Positions 7,113 through 13,277 of a stretch of DNA of 16,442 nt are shown in pieces. This stretch comes from Phenylobacterium sp. (GTDB lineage: Bacteria > Pseudomonadota > Alphaproteobacteria > Caulobacterales > Caulobacteraceae): contig JAHUZY010000414.1 in the NCBI GenBank assembly GCA_019264505.1, forward strand, positions 1 to 16,442, given 5' to 3'. The notes beneath the pieces are model-generated. The model had not been told where the DNA came from, ran no database searches, and worked only from the letters and a program-made list of their open reading frames with translations. Position 1 is the first letter of the stretch; each line of letters starts with the position of its first letter. A program made the translations under genes and the position numbers.

Positions 7113-8735
7113 CTACCGCCGCTCCATCTGGTCGATCATGCGCTCCAGGGTGGCGAGCTCGTCGGCCTCGCCGGGGGGCTTGTCCCAGCGCAGGCGGCTG
7201 ATGCGGGGGAAGCGCATGGCGACGCCGGACTTGTGCCGGGGGGAGCGCTGCAGCCCCTCAAAGGCCACCTCGAAGACCAGACCCCTGTGCGGCTCGGCGC
7301 GGACCGAACGGACCGGGCCGAAGCGCTCGAGGGTGTTGTCGCGGACAAACTTGTCGATCTGCTTCAACTCGGCGTCGGTGAAACCGAAATAGGCCTTGCC
7401 CACCGGCGTCAGCACCCGCTCGCCTTCCGCCCCCATCGTCCAGACCCCGAAGGTGTAGTCGGAATAGAAGCTGGAGCGCTTGCCGTGCCCCCGCTGGGCG
7501 TACATCAGCACCGCGTCGATCAGGAACGGGTCGCGCTTCCACTTGAACCACGGCCCCTTCGGCCGGCCCGCCTCATAGATCGAGGTCAGGTGCTTGAGCA
7601 TCAGGCCCTCGGCGATCTGCGGGTCCCCGGCCGGCGGATCGGCCCGCAGGTCGGCCAGCTCGCTCCAGCTCTCGAAGGGCTGCAGGGGCGACAGGTCGAT
7701 GCGCGGATCGGCCAGCCGCGCCACCAGGGCCTCCAGGCGGACGCGCCGCTCGGTGAAGGGCAGGGTCCGCAGGTCCTCGCCCTCTAGGGCCAGGACGTCA
7801 TAGGCGCGGATGGCGGCCGGATAGGCCCGCAGCATCTTGGCGTCCACGGTCTTGCGGTTCAGCCGCTGTTGCAGGTCGCCGAACGGGGCCACCACGCCCT
7901 CGCGGCGCACCAGCAGTTCGCCGTCCAGGGCGCCCTCGAAATCCAGCGCCTCGACCACGTCGGGAAAGACCGCCGAGATATCGTCGCCGGTGCGGCTGTA
8001 GAGCCGCTTCACGCCGGCCTCGCTGACGGCCTGGATGCGGATGCCGTCCCACTTCCACTCCGCCGCATAGGCCGCCGGATCAAGCCGCGCGAAATCCACC
8101 GCCTCGTCGATGGCCTGAGCCAGCATCACCGGCCGGAAGCGCCCCGGCGCATTGGGCGAGGGCCGCGCCCCGTGACCCTCCAGCCAGGCGAACAAATCCT
8201 CGTACGGCGCGTGCAGGGCGTGCCAGACCTCCTCCACCTCACTGATCGCCACCCCGCCGAGATCTGCGCAGGCCTGCTTGGCCAGGCGCGAAGAGACGCC
8301 CACGCGAAGACCGCCGGTCATCAGCTTCAGCAGCGCCCAGCGGGCGGTGGGATCGGTGAGCGCATCGAGCCAGCCCTCGATCAGCCGCTGGACCTCCGGC
8401 CGCGTGGCGCCAGCCAGCGCATCGACCACCTCGGAAAGCTCCGGCTCGCGGTTGGCGCCGGGCCGCGTGGGCCAGACGAGCGCCACGGTCTCGGCCAGGT
8501 CCCCCACATAGTCGTAGGACCAGCGGAACAGGACCGCGTCCATCCGCTCCTCCACCGCCTTGCGGATGAAGGCCGGCTTGGCGGCGGAAAAAGACAGGTC
8601 GCCGGTCAGGGCCGCGAGCGCCCAGCCCCGGTCGGGGTCCGGGGTCGTGGCCAGATAGTCCCGCACCAGGGTCAGCTTGGCGTTGCGCGAGGCGGTGAGG
8701 GACAGGCGGTCCAGCAGGTCGGCGAAGGCGCGCAT
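7113..8735 (-). CDS. ATP-dependent DNA ligase, bacterial damage-response type
   Basis: This 540-residue DNA ligase seals nicks through a covalent lysine-AMP. The N-terminal DNA-binding domain (from MRAFADLLDRLSLTASRNAK) is followed by the adenylation domain with KWDGIR, where Lys 228 is the predicted nucleophile. Motif III-like (DGELLVRREG), IV/V (FKWKRDPFLIDAVLMYAQRG) and an OB-fold with RSPRHKSGVAMRFPRI complete the enzyme. The N-terminal sequence and length match the family called cisplatin damage response ATP-dependent DNA ligase, which normally travels with a dedicated exonuclease, helicase and phosphoesterase. The exonuclease partner is found upstream on the same strand at 9106-10116, but the DUF3892 gene lies between them in the opposite orientation. 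The ATG at 8735 matches the family start; the ribosome-binding site is weak. No NHEJ Ku or LigD-type polymerase domain is visible. Confidence 0.93.
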   Translation of the reverse strand: MRAFADLLDRLSLTASRNAKLTLVRDYLATTPDPDRGWALAALTGDLSFSAAKPAFIRKAVEERMDAVLFRWSYDYVGDLAETVALVWPTRPGANREPELSEVVDALAGATRPEVQRLIEGWLDALTDPTARWALLKLMTGGLRVGVSSRLAKQACADLGGVAISEVEEVWHALHAPYEDLFAWLEGHGARPSPNAPGRFRPVMLAQAIDEAVDFARLDPAAYAAEWKWDGIRIQAVSEAGVKRLYSRTGDDISAVFPDVVEALDFEGALDGELLVRREGVVAPFGDLQQRLNRKTVDAKMLRAYPAAIRAYDVLALEGEDLRTLPFTERRVRLEALVARLADPRIDLSPLQPFESWSELADLRADPPAGDPQIAEGLMLKHLTSIYEAGRPKGPWFKWKRDPFLIDAVLMYAQRGHGKRSSFYSDYTFGVWTMGAEGERVLTPVGKAYFGFTDAELKQIDKFVRDNTLERFGPVRSVRAEPHRGLVFEVAFEGLQRSPRHKSGVAMRFPRISRLRWDKPPGEADELATLERMIDQMERR

Positions 8736-8773
8736 CAGGCCACAGCCCCCGGCTGGCGCGTCGCCGAGGTTGG

Positions 8774-8781
8774 GCTATAGC
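8774..8781. promoter_or_regulatory. Palindromic -10-like GCTATAGC in the divergent ligase/DUF3892 gap
   Basis: The 92-base gap between the ligase start (8735) and the DUF3892 start (8828) holds one AT-containing spot, the perfect palindrome GCTATAGC. Read toward the ligase it forms TG-C-TATAGC, which resembles an extended -10. Read toward the DUF3892 gene it offers the same TATAGC. No convincing -35 is visible on either strand. This is a suggestion only. Confidence 0.25.
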
Positions 8782-8827
8782 AGACGCGACCGCGCCGACT
8801 AGCGCGCAAGCCCGGGAGCCCCAGACC

Positions 8828-9094
8828 ATGGCCGACGCCCGCGTGACCTGCATCACGAGACAGCCGCGGAAGACCCCTCACGAGGGCGTCACCCATCTGG
8901 GGGGCAACGGTTGGAAGCGCAGCAAGGCCGAGGTGATCGCCGCCATCGAAGGCGGGCGCGACACCTTCTATCTCCTGGTCGGCGGCGAGCGCTCGGAGAT
9001 CAACATACTCAATGGCCCGAACGGCAAGTATCTGCGGGCCTATGCGAAGGGTCAGTGGAACGACAGCCTGCTGACCCTGCCCCCCTGTATCTGA
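8828..9094 (+). CDS. Small DUF3892-type protein of unknown function
   Basis: This 88-residue soluble protein has no signal or membrane segment. It starts with MADARVTCITRQPR and has the pattern of DUF3892: a short I-x-C-I-x-R opening strand, a Gly-rich turn (THLGGNGWKRS), an Ala/Ile helix (KAEVIAAIEGG), then a YLL strand. It ends in a charged C-terminal segment containing GKYLRAYAKGQWNDSLLTLP. The function of this family is not established. GGGAG lies 9 bases before the ATG, so the start looks sound. It is divergent from the DNA ligase and convergent with the exonuclease, with 11 bases between stops, so it interrupts the repair pair on the opposite strand. Whether it belongs to the repair response is unknown. 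Base composition resembles its neighbours, so there is no obvious sign of recent transfer. Confidence 0.85.
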   Translation: MADARVTCITRQPRKTPHEGVTHLGGNGWKRSKAEVIAAIEGGRDTFYLLVGGERSEINILNGPNGKYLRAYAKGQWNDSLLTLPPCI

Positions 9095-9105
9095 GGACGG
9101 CCGCC

Positions 9106-10116
9106 TCACGCCTCGTCCTCTTCCTCATAGCCCACCAGGGCCAGCGCCCGGGCCGGAATGCCCGCAAGCTCGGACCAGCGGGCCAGGGCCTCCTCCCGGC
9201 CATGGGTGATCCACAGCTCGCCCGGGCGGATCTCGTCGACCGTGGCGGTCAGTTCGTCCCAGTCGGCATGGTCGGAGATGATCAGCGGCAGCTCCACGCC
9301 CCGCTGTCGGGCCCGGGCGCGGACCCGCATCCAACCCGAAGCGAAGGCCAGGACCGGATCATTGAACCGGCGGCCCCAGCGGTCGGCCAGGGCCGAGGGC
9401 GGCCCGACCACGATGGCGCCGGCGAAGTCCTGTTTCCTGTCGACAGTGGCCGGCAGCAGGGGGCCGAGGTCCACCCCGTGTTCTTCATAGAGCCGATTCA
9501 GCCGCTCCAGGGCGCCATGGACATAGATGGGCTTGTCCCAGCCGCCCTCGCGCAGCAGGCGGATGACCCGCTGGGCCTTTCCCAGCGCATAGGCGCCGAC
9601 CATGTGGGTCCGTTCGGGAAACTGGGCCACCGAGCGCAGCAGGCGGGCGATCTCGCCGGCGTCGTCCGGATGGCGGAAGACCGGCAGGCCGAAGGTGGCC
9701 TCGGTGATGAAGACATCGCAGGGCACGGGCTCGAAGGCCTGGCAGGTGGGATCACGCCGGCGCTTGTAGTCGCCGGACACCACCATGGTCAGGCCCTTCC
9801 AGCGCACCACCGCCTGGGCCGAGCCCAGGACGTGGCCGGCAGGAACCAGGGTCACCTCCACATCGTCCCGGGCCACCGTCTCACCATAGGGGGCGGCCTG
9901 GCGGGTGGCGGTGAAGTCCGCGCCGTAGCGCTCGCCCATGATGGCCAGGGTTTCCGGCGTCGCCAGCACCGCCCCGTGGCCCGACCGGGCGTGGTCGGCA
10001 TGGCCGTGGGTGACCACCGCGCGGGCCACCGGCCGGACCGGGTCGATATAGAAGTCGCCGGGCGGGCAATAGAGGCCCTCGGGGCGGGGACAGAGCAGGT
10101 CCTGCGGTCTGATCAT
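9106..10116 (-). CDS. Ligase-associated DNA damage response exonuclease (metallo-beta-lactamase fold)
   Basis: This 336-residue nuclease of the metallo-beta-lactamase/beta-CASP-related superfamily is the known companion of the bacterial damage-response DNA ligase. The metal-binding motif THGHADHA lies at residues 36-43 (His 37, His 39, Asp 41, His 42). Further conserved features are a VPAGHVLGSAQ metal-ligand segment, VVSGDYKRR, an FITEATFGLP segment, and near the C terminus ISDHADWDEL and ITHGREEAL. The opening, MIRPQDLLCPRPEGLYCPPG, is typical of this family. The ATG at 10116 has a good GGAGG four bases upstream. The ligase lies downstream in the same orientation, but 370 bases away with the DUF3892 gene in the gap, so direct translational coupling is lost. 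The partner helicase and phosphoesterase are not in this window. Confidence 0.92.
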   Translation of the reverse strand: MIRPQDLLCPRPEGLYCPPGDFYIDPVRPVARAVVTHGHADHARSGHGAVLATPETLAIMGERYGADFTATRQAAPYGETVARDDVEVTLVPAGHVLGSAQAVVRWKGLTMVVSGDYKRRRDPTCQAFEPVPCDVFITEATFGLPVFRHPDDAGEIARLLRSVAQFPERTHMVGAYALGKAQRVIRLLREGGWDKPIYVHGALERLNRLYEEHGVDLGPLLPATVDRKQDFAGAIVVGPPSALADRWGRRFNDPVLAFASGWMRVRARARQRGVELPLIISDHADWDELTATVDEIRPGELWITHGREEALARWSELAGIPARALALVGYEEEDEA

Positions 10117-10174
10117 CGCCCCTCCAGATGGTGCGCCCGGCGCAGTCTCGCCAGATTACGAAACGTCCACTTCA

Positions 10175-10198
10175 TTACACAGTATTCATATTGTGAAA
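10175..10198. promoter_or_regulatory. AT-rich imperfect palindrome in the exonuclease upstream region
   Basis: In an AT-richer stretch between the exonuclease start (10116) and the small ORF (10309), TTACACA at 10175-10181 and TGTGAAA at 10192-10198 match as inverted arms at 6 of 7 positions. The spacer is ten bases and is itself partly symmetric. It is 59 bases upstream of the exonuclease ATG, a plausible operator position. It does not match the alphaproteobacterial LexA direct repeat GTTC-N7-GTTC or a standard FNR/CRP site. The cognate regulator is unknown. Confidence 0.35.
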
Positions 10199-10308
10199 TC
10201 GGGCTCATGACCAAGACTTAACGAGTATTCCGAAGAGCGGGAAACTATACAGGGGTCATCGGAACGCGGCCGACGCGCTCCACCCACACAAATCTGAAGA
10301 GACCCGCC

Positions 10309-10413
10309 ATGATCCGCACCAACCTTCTCGCCTTCGCCAACATCGCCCTGGCCGCCACCCCGGTCCTGGCCATCGCCATCGCCGCCTACAGCAACACCCT
10401 GCCGCTGTTCTAA
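10309..10413 (+). CDS. Predicted 34-residue hydrophobic small protein
   Basis: This short ORF begins MIRTNLLAFANIALAATPVL, continues with an Ala/Ile run, and ends YSNTLPLF before TAA. A single Arg follows Met-Ile and then about 22 hydrophobic residues, so it would be one membrane span or a signal-like segment with a very short tail. AGAGA lies six bases before the ATG. It follows an AT-richer promoter-like region with TATACA at 10245-10250, and a hairpin follows the stop. I do not recognise a family. The codons end mostly in C or G, like true genes of this genome. It could be a small membrane protein or a leader peptide for the thioesterase pair. It could also be a chance ORF, although the ribosome-binding site and position argue for expression. 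Confidence 0.5.
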   Translation: MIRTNLLAFANIALAATPVLAIAIAAYSNTLPLF

Positions 10414-10417
10414 GGTG

Positions 10418-10451
10418 CTCGGGCGGTGCCGTTTTCGTTGACCGCCCCGAG
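10418..10451 (+). terminator. Hairpin after the small ORF, terminator or attenuator-like
   Basis: CTCGGGCGGT (10418-10427) pairs with ACCGCCCCGAG (10441-10451), a 10-bp stem with a single bulged base. The 13-base loop contains TTTT. No T-run follows the stem, so it is not a classical intrinsic terminator. It lies 4 bases after the small ORF stop and ends 23 bases before the first thioesterase ATG. Confidence 0.4.
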
Positions 10452-10474
10452 GGCAAGCCGCTAGGCCCTCAGGG

Positions 10475-10930
10475 ATGGTCAAGCCGCCCGACTTCATCGC
10501 CGCCATGACCGGGAGCCTGGATGAGCAGGCGGCCCGGCACATGGTCACCCGCACCCCGCAGACCGAGGCGCTGGGCTTCCAGTTTGTCTCCATCAGTGAA
10601 GCCCGCGGCGCCATCCGGGTTCCCTGGCGCGCCGACCTGGTGGGGGACCCTGAGACCGGGGTGATCGCCTCGGGGGTCGTCACCACCCTGCTCGACCATG
10701 TGTGCGGCCTGTCGATCCGCGCCGCCAATGCGGTCCCGCAGGGCACGCTCGACCTGCGCATCGACTATATGCGGCCGGCCAGGCCCCAGGCCGATCTCGT
10801 CGCCGACGGCCACTGCTACAAGCTGACCCGCACTATCGCCTTTGTGCGGGCGCTGGCCCATGACGGCGATCCCGACGATCCGGTGGCCACCGCCCAGGCG
10901 GCCTTCGCCCTGATCGGAGGCGGCGCGTGA
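10475..10930 (+). CDS. PaaI-type hotdog-fold thioesterase (first of a tandem pair)
   Basis: This 151-residue hotdog protein is predicted to hydrolyse acyl-CoA thioesters. The fold core is seen in TEALGFQFVSISEARGAIRV, then VIASGVVTTLLDHVCGLSI, and then a strand with TLDLRIDYMRPA. The helix carries the conserved acidic residue Asp 74 (LLDH), but the usual His-Gly-Gly just before it is replaced by Ala-Ser-Gly (residues 65-67). The ATG at 10475 has only an immediately adjacent AGGG, so the start is not certain; an internal ATG at 10505 is possible but has no better site. Its stop overlaps the GTG start of the next gene (GTGA), indicating coupled translation. The true substrate is unknown, and no other fatty-acid or aromatic degradation genes are in the window. 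Confidence 0.85.
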   Translation: MVKPPDFIAAMTGSLDEQAARHMVTRTPQTEALGFQFVSISEARGAIRVPWRADLVGDPETGVIASGVVTTLLDHVCGLSIRAANAVPQGTLDLRIDYMRPARPQADLVADGHCYKLTRTIAFVRALAHDGDPDDPVATAQAAFALIGGGA

Positions 10931-11352
10931 GCACCGACACCACCCCGGCCGAGCGGCTGGCCGCCTTCCTGGCGCGCACCCCCTATATCGCCTTCCTCGG
11001 CATGCGGGCCGAGCTGGCGGGGGACGAGATGACCGCCATCCTGCCGTTTTCCCCGCATCTGATCGGCAACACCCTGCTGCCAGCCCTGCATGGCGGCGTG
11101 CTGGGCGCCTTCATGGAAATGACGGCGCTGGCCCAGCTGGCGGTGATCACCGGCGGCCCGAGGCCGGCCAAGACCATCGACGTCACCATCGACTATCTGC
11201 GCCCCGGAAGGGCCATGGACACCTATGCGAGGGCGCAGATCAAGAAGGCCGGCCGGCGGATCTCCAGCGTCCATGTGGAGGCCTGGCAGGAGGCCCGCGC
11301 CAAGCCCGTCGCCGCCATCCGCGGCCACTTCCAGATGCCCACCGCGGGCTGA
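10927..11352 (+). CDS. PaaI-type hotdog-fold thioesterase (second of a tandem pair)
   Basis: This 141-residue hotdog protein is a paralogue of the gene just upstream. The GTG start overlaps the preceding stop codon by three bases. The core reads YIAFLGMRAELAGDEMTAIL, then LPALHGGVLGAFMEMTALAQ, then TIDVTIDYLRPGRAMDTYAR. The His-Gly-Gly of the PaaI-type active site is intact (His 55), and the helix carries Glu 64 where the paralogue has Asp. Overlapping genes and reciprocal active-site residues suggest that the two subunits may form a mixed oligomer, since hotdog active sites lie at dimer interfaces. That is inference. A compound palindrome starts 21 bases after the stop and may terminate this transcript. 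Confidence 0.87.
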   Translation: MSTDTTPAERLAAFLARTPYIAFLGMRAELAGDEMTAILPFSPHLIGNTLLPALHGGVLGAFMEMTALAQLAVITGGPRPAKTIDVTIDYLRPGRAMDTYARAQIKKAGRRISSVHVEAWQEARAKPVAAIRGHFQMPTAG

Positions 11353-11373
11353 AGGCCGTCATCCCAATCCGCC

Positions 11374-11451
11374 ATCCTGGGCCTTGTGCCCAGGATCCCT
11401 CGTGACGCTTGCGCCCGCCCCGACGAGGGATGCTCGGCACAAGGCCGAGCA
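11374..11451. repeat. Second compound palindromic intergenic repeat
   Basis: Left arm 11374-11396 is a 9-bp hairpin (ATCCTGGGC, loop CTTGT). Right arm 11431-11451 is an 8-bp hairpin (TGCTCGGC, loop ACAAG). The two loops are complementary. Between the arms, ATCCCTCGT (11395-11403) pairs perfectly with ACGAGGGAT (11423-11431). The layout of two five-base-loop hairpins around a central stem is the same as at 6973-7056, although most bases differ. It follows the thioesterase pair. The rest of the gap up to lysK (to about 11540) holds no other feature I can support. Confidence 0.7.
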
Positions 11452-11540
11452 CGACGCGGTGAAGATGGCGACCGCACGCGATAGTCACGGCCGGTAAATG
11501 CTGCTTGAGGCAGGCGGTCATGCGCGCTACCGCCTGCGCC

Positions 11541-13223
11541 ATGCTTCAGGGACTTTCACATTCGGCCCAAGGGGCCAAGAGCTGGCCGTTCGAACAGGCG
11601 CGCGCCCTGCTGTCGCGGATCCTGCGCCTGCGGCTGTCCGACGCCGAGCGGGATCTGGCCGTCACCCTCATCGCCGCCGGCAAGGCCCGCGAGGCCGTCG
11701 CCACCCTTGAGGCCCTGCGAAAGCCGGTCATCTTCCAGTGCGGCTATGGCGCCAGCGGCCTCCCGCACCTGGGCACCTTTGGCGAGGCGACCCGGCCGAC
11801 CATCGTGCGCACCGCCTTCCGGGCCCTGACCGACGACGCCATTCCGACCCAGCTGATCGTGTTTTCCGACGACATGGATGGGCTGCGGAAAATCCCCGAC
11901 AACGTGCCGAACCGCCACATGCTGGAGGAGGATCGCGACAAACCCGTCACCCGGGTGCGCGACCCCTTCGGCGAGTACGAGAGCTTTGGCCACCATAACA
12001 ACGCCCGCCTACGCGCCTTCCTGGATGGCTTCGGGTTCGACTACACCTTCATGTCGTCCACCGACTGCTACACCTCGGGCCTGTTCGACCCGGTGCTGCT
12101 GCGGTTGCTGGAGCGGTTCGACAAGGTCCAGTCGATCATGCTGCCGACCCTCGGCGAAGAGCGCCGCGCCACCTACTCCCCCTTCCTGCCTATCAGCCCC
12201 AAGACCGGCAAGGTCCTCCAGGTCCCGACCCTGGAGCGCAACCTGGACAAGGGGACCATCGTCTTCGCCGACGAGGACGGGACCCTGACCGAGGTCCCGG
12301 TCACCGGCGGCCACGTGAAGCTGCAGTGGCGCCCCGACTGGGCGGCCCGCTGGACGGCGCTGGAGGTGGACTTCGAAGCCTCGGGTAAGGACCTGGTGGA
12401 TTCGGTGCGGGTCTCCAACAAGGTCTGTCAGGCGCTTGGCGGCACGCCGCCGGAGGCCTTCCACTTCGAGCTCTTCATGGACGAGAACAACCAGAAGATC
12501 TCCAAGTCCAAGGGCAATGGCCTGACCATCGAGGAATGGCTGCGCTATGGCGCGCCTGAGAGCCTCGCCTACTACATGTTCCAGTCGCCGAAGTCGGCCA
12601 AGCGCCTGTTCTTCGACGTCATTCCAAAGGCGACCGACGAGTATCTGCAGCAGCTCGATGCGCTCAATCGCAAGCGCGCCGAGGGCGACAACGGCGCTCA
12701 ACTGGACAATCCTGCCTGGCACGTCCACCGCGGCGACCCGCCGGAAAGAGGCTCACCGGTCAGCTTCTCCCTGCTGCTGAACCTGGTTTCGGCGGCCGAC
12801 GCCTCGACGGCCGACATCCTGTGGGCCTTCCTCAGCCGCTATATTCCCGGGGCGACCCCGGAGACCGAGCCGCTGCTGGCCAAGCTCGTGGGCTATGCGC
12901 TGAACTACTACGAGGACTTCGTGAAGCCCTCGAAGACCTTCCGCGCCCCCACCGACCAGGAGCGGGCGGCGATCGGGGACCTGGCTGCGCGCCTGCGGGC
13001 CCTGCCGGCGGGCGCCGACGCCGAGGCCATCCAGAACGAGGTGTTCGAGGCTGGCAAGGCCGGGGGTTTCGAGCCCCTTCGGACCTGGTTCACGGCCCTC
13101 TACGAAGTGCTGCTCGGCCAGAGCCAGGGGCCGCGCTTCGGCTCCTTCGTCGCCATCTTCGGGGTCGAGCGCACCCTGGAGCTGATCGACAAGGCCCTGG
13201 CCGGCGACCTGGTCGCGGGCTGA
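11541..13223 (+). CDS. lysK: Lysine--tRNA ligase, class I
   Basis: This 560-residue cytosolic enzyme charges tRNA-Lys. It is the class I (Rossmann-fold) form found in archaea and many alphaproteobacteria, not the class II LysS of E. coli. The HIGH-equivalent is ASGLPHLGT at residues 71-79 and the KMSKS-equivalent is KISKSKG at 319-325. Other family features are CGYG, FSDDMDGLRKIPDNVPN, and GHHNNARLRAFLDGFGFDY. A helical C-terminal domain ends in FGVERTLELIDKAL. I prefer the ATG at 11541, giving an opening like that of relatives (a short helix then KSWPFEQAR). In-frame alternatives are ATG at 11520, which has an AGGCGG nearby, and TTG at 11505. A 14-bp hairpin lies 12 bases after the stop. Confidence 0.94.
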   Translation: MLQGLSHSAQGAKSWPFEQARALLSRILRLRLSDAERDLAVTLIAAGKAREAVATLEALRKPVIFQCGYGASGLPHLGTFGEATRPTIVRTAFRALTDDAIPTQLIVFSDDMDGLRKIPDNVPNRHMLEEDRDKPVTRVRDPFGEYESFGHHNNARLRAFLDGFGFDYTFMSSTDCYTSGLFDPVLLRLLERFDKVQSIMLPTLGEERRATYSPFLPISPKTGKVLQVPTLERNLDKGTIVFADEDGTLTEVPVTGGHVKLQWRPDWAARWTALEVDFEASGKDLVDSVRVSNKVCQALGGTPPEAFHFELFMDENNQKISKSKGNGLTIEEWLRYGAPESLAYYMFQSPKSAKRLFFDVIPKATDEYLQQLDALNRKRAEGDNGAQLDNPAWHVHRGDPPERGSPVSFSLLLNLVSAADASTADILWAFLSRYIPGATPETEPLLAKLVGYALNYYEDFVKPSKTFRAPTDQERAAIGDLAARLRALPAGADAEAIQNEVFEAGKAGGFEPLRTWFTALYEVLLGQSQGPRFGSFVAIFGVERTLELIDKALAGDLVAG

Positions 13224-13235
13224 GAACGACGTCCC

Positions 13236-13268
13236 GCGTCACCCCGGGCCCTGCGCCCAGGGTGACGC
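13236..13268. terminator. Bidirectional terminator-like hairpin between lysK and the metalloprotease
   Basis: GCGTCACCCCGGGC (13236-13249) pairs with GCCCAGGGTGACGC (13255-13268), a 14-bp stem with one mismatch and a five-base loop (CCTGC). It fills most of the 54-base gap between two convergent stop codons. There is no T-run on either side, as is common in GC-rich genomes. The five-base loop and GTCACCC arm resemble the arms of the two compound palindromes in this window, so it may be a single-arm version of the same repeat. Confidence 0.6.
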
Positions 13269-13277
13269 AGATAGCCG

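Noticed and set aside
7869..8780. 303-codon open frame on the plus strand
   Set aside because: It is antisense to the ligase, whose catalytic motifs are unambiguous.
8911..10221. 436-codon open frame on the plus strand
   Set aside because: It overlaps the DUF3892 gene in another frame and runs antisense through the exonuclease, and it has low-complexity composition.
10117..10308. LexA (GTTC-N7-GTTC) or CtrA (TTAA-N7-TTAA) boxes in the exonuclease/small-ORF gap
   Set aside because: I looked for both on each strand and found no match; a lone TTAA near 10217 has no partner at the right distance.
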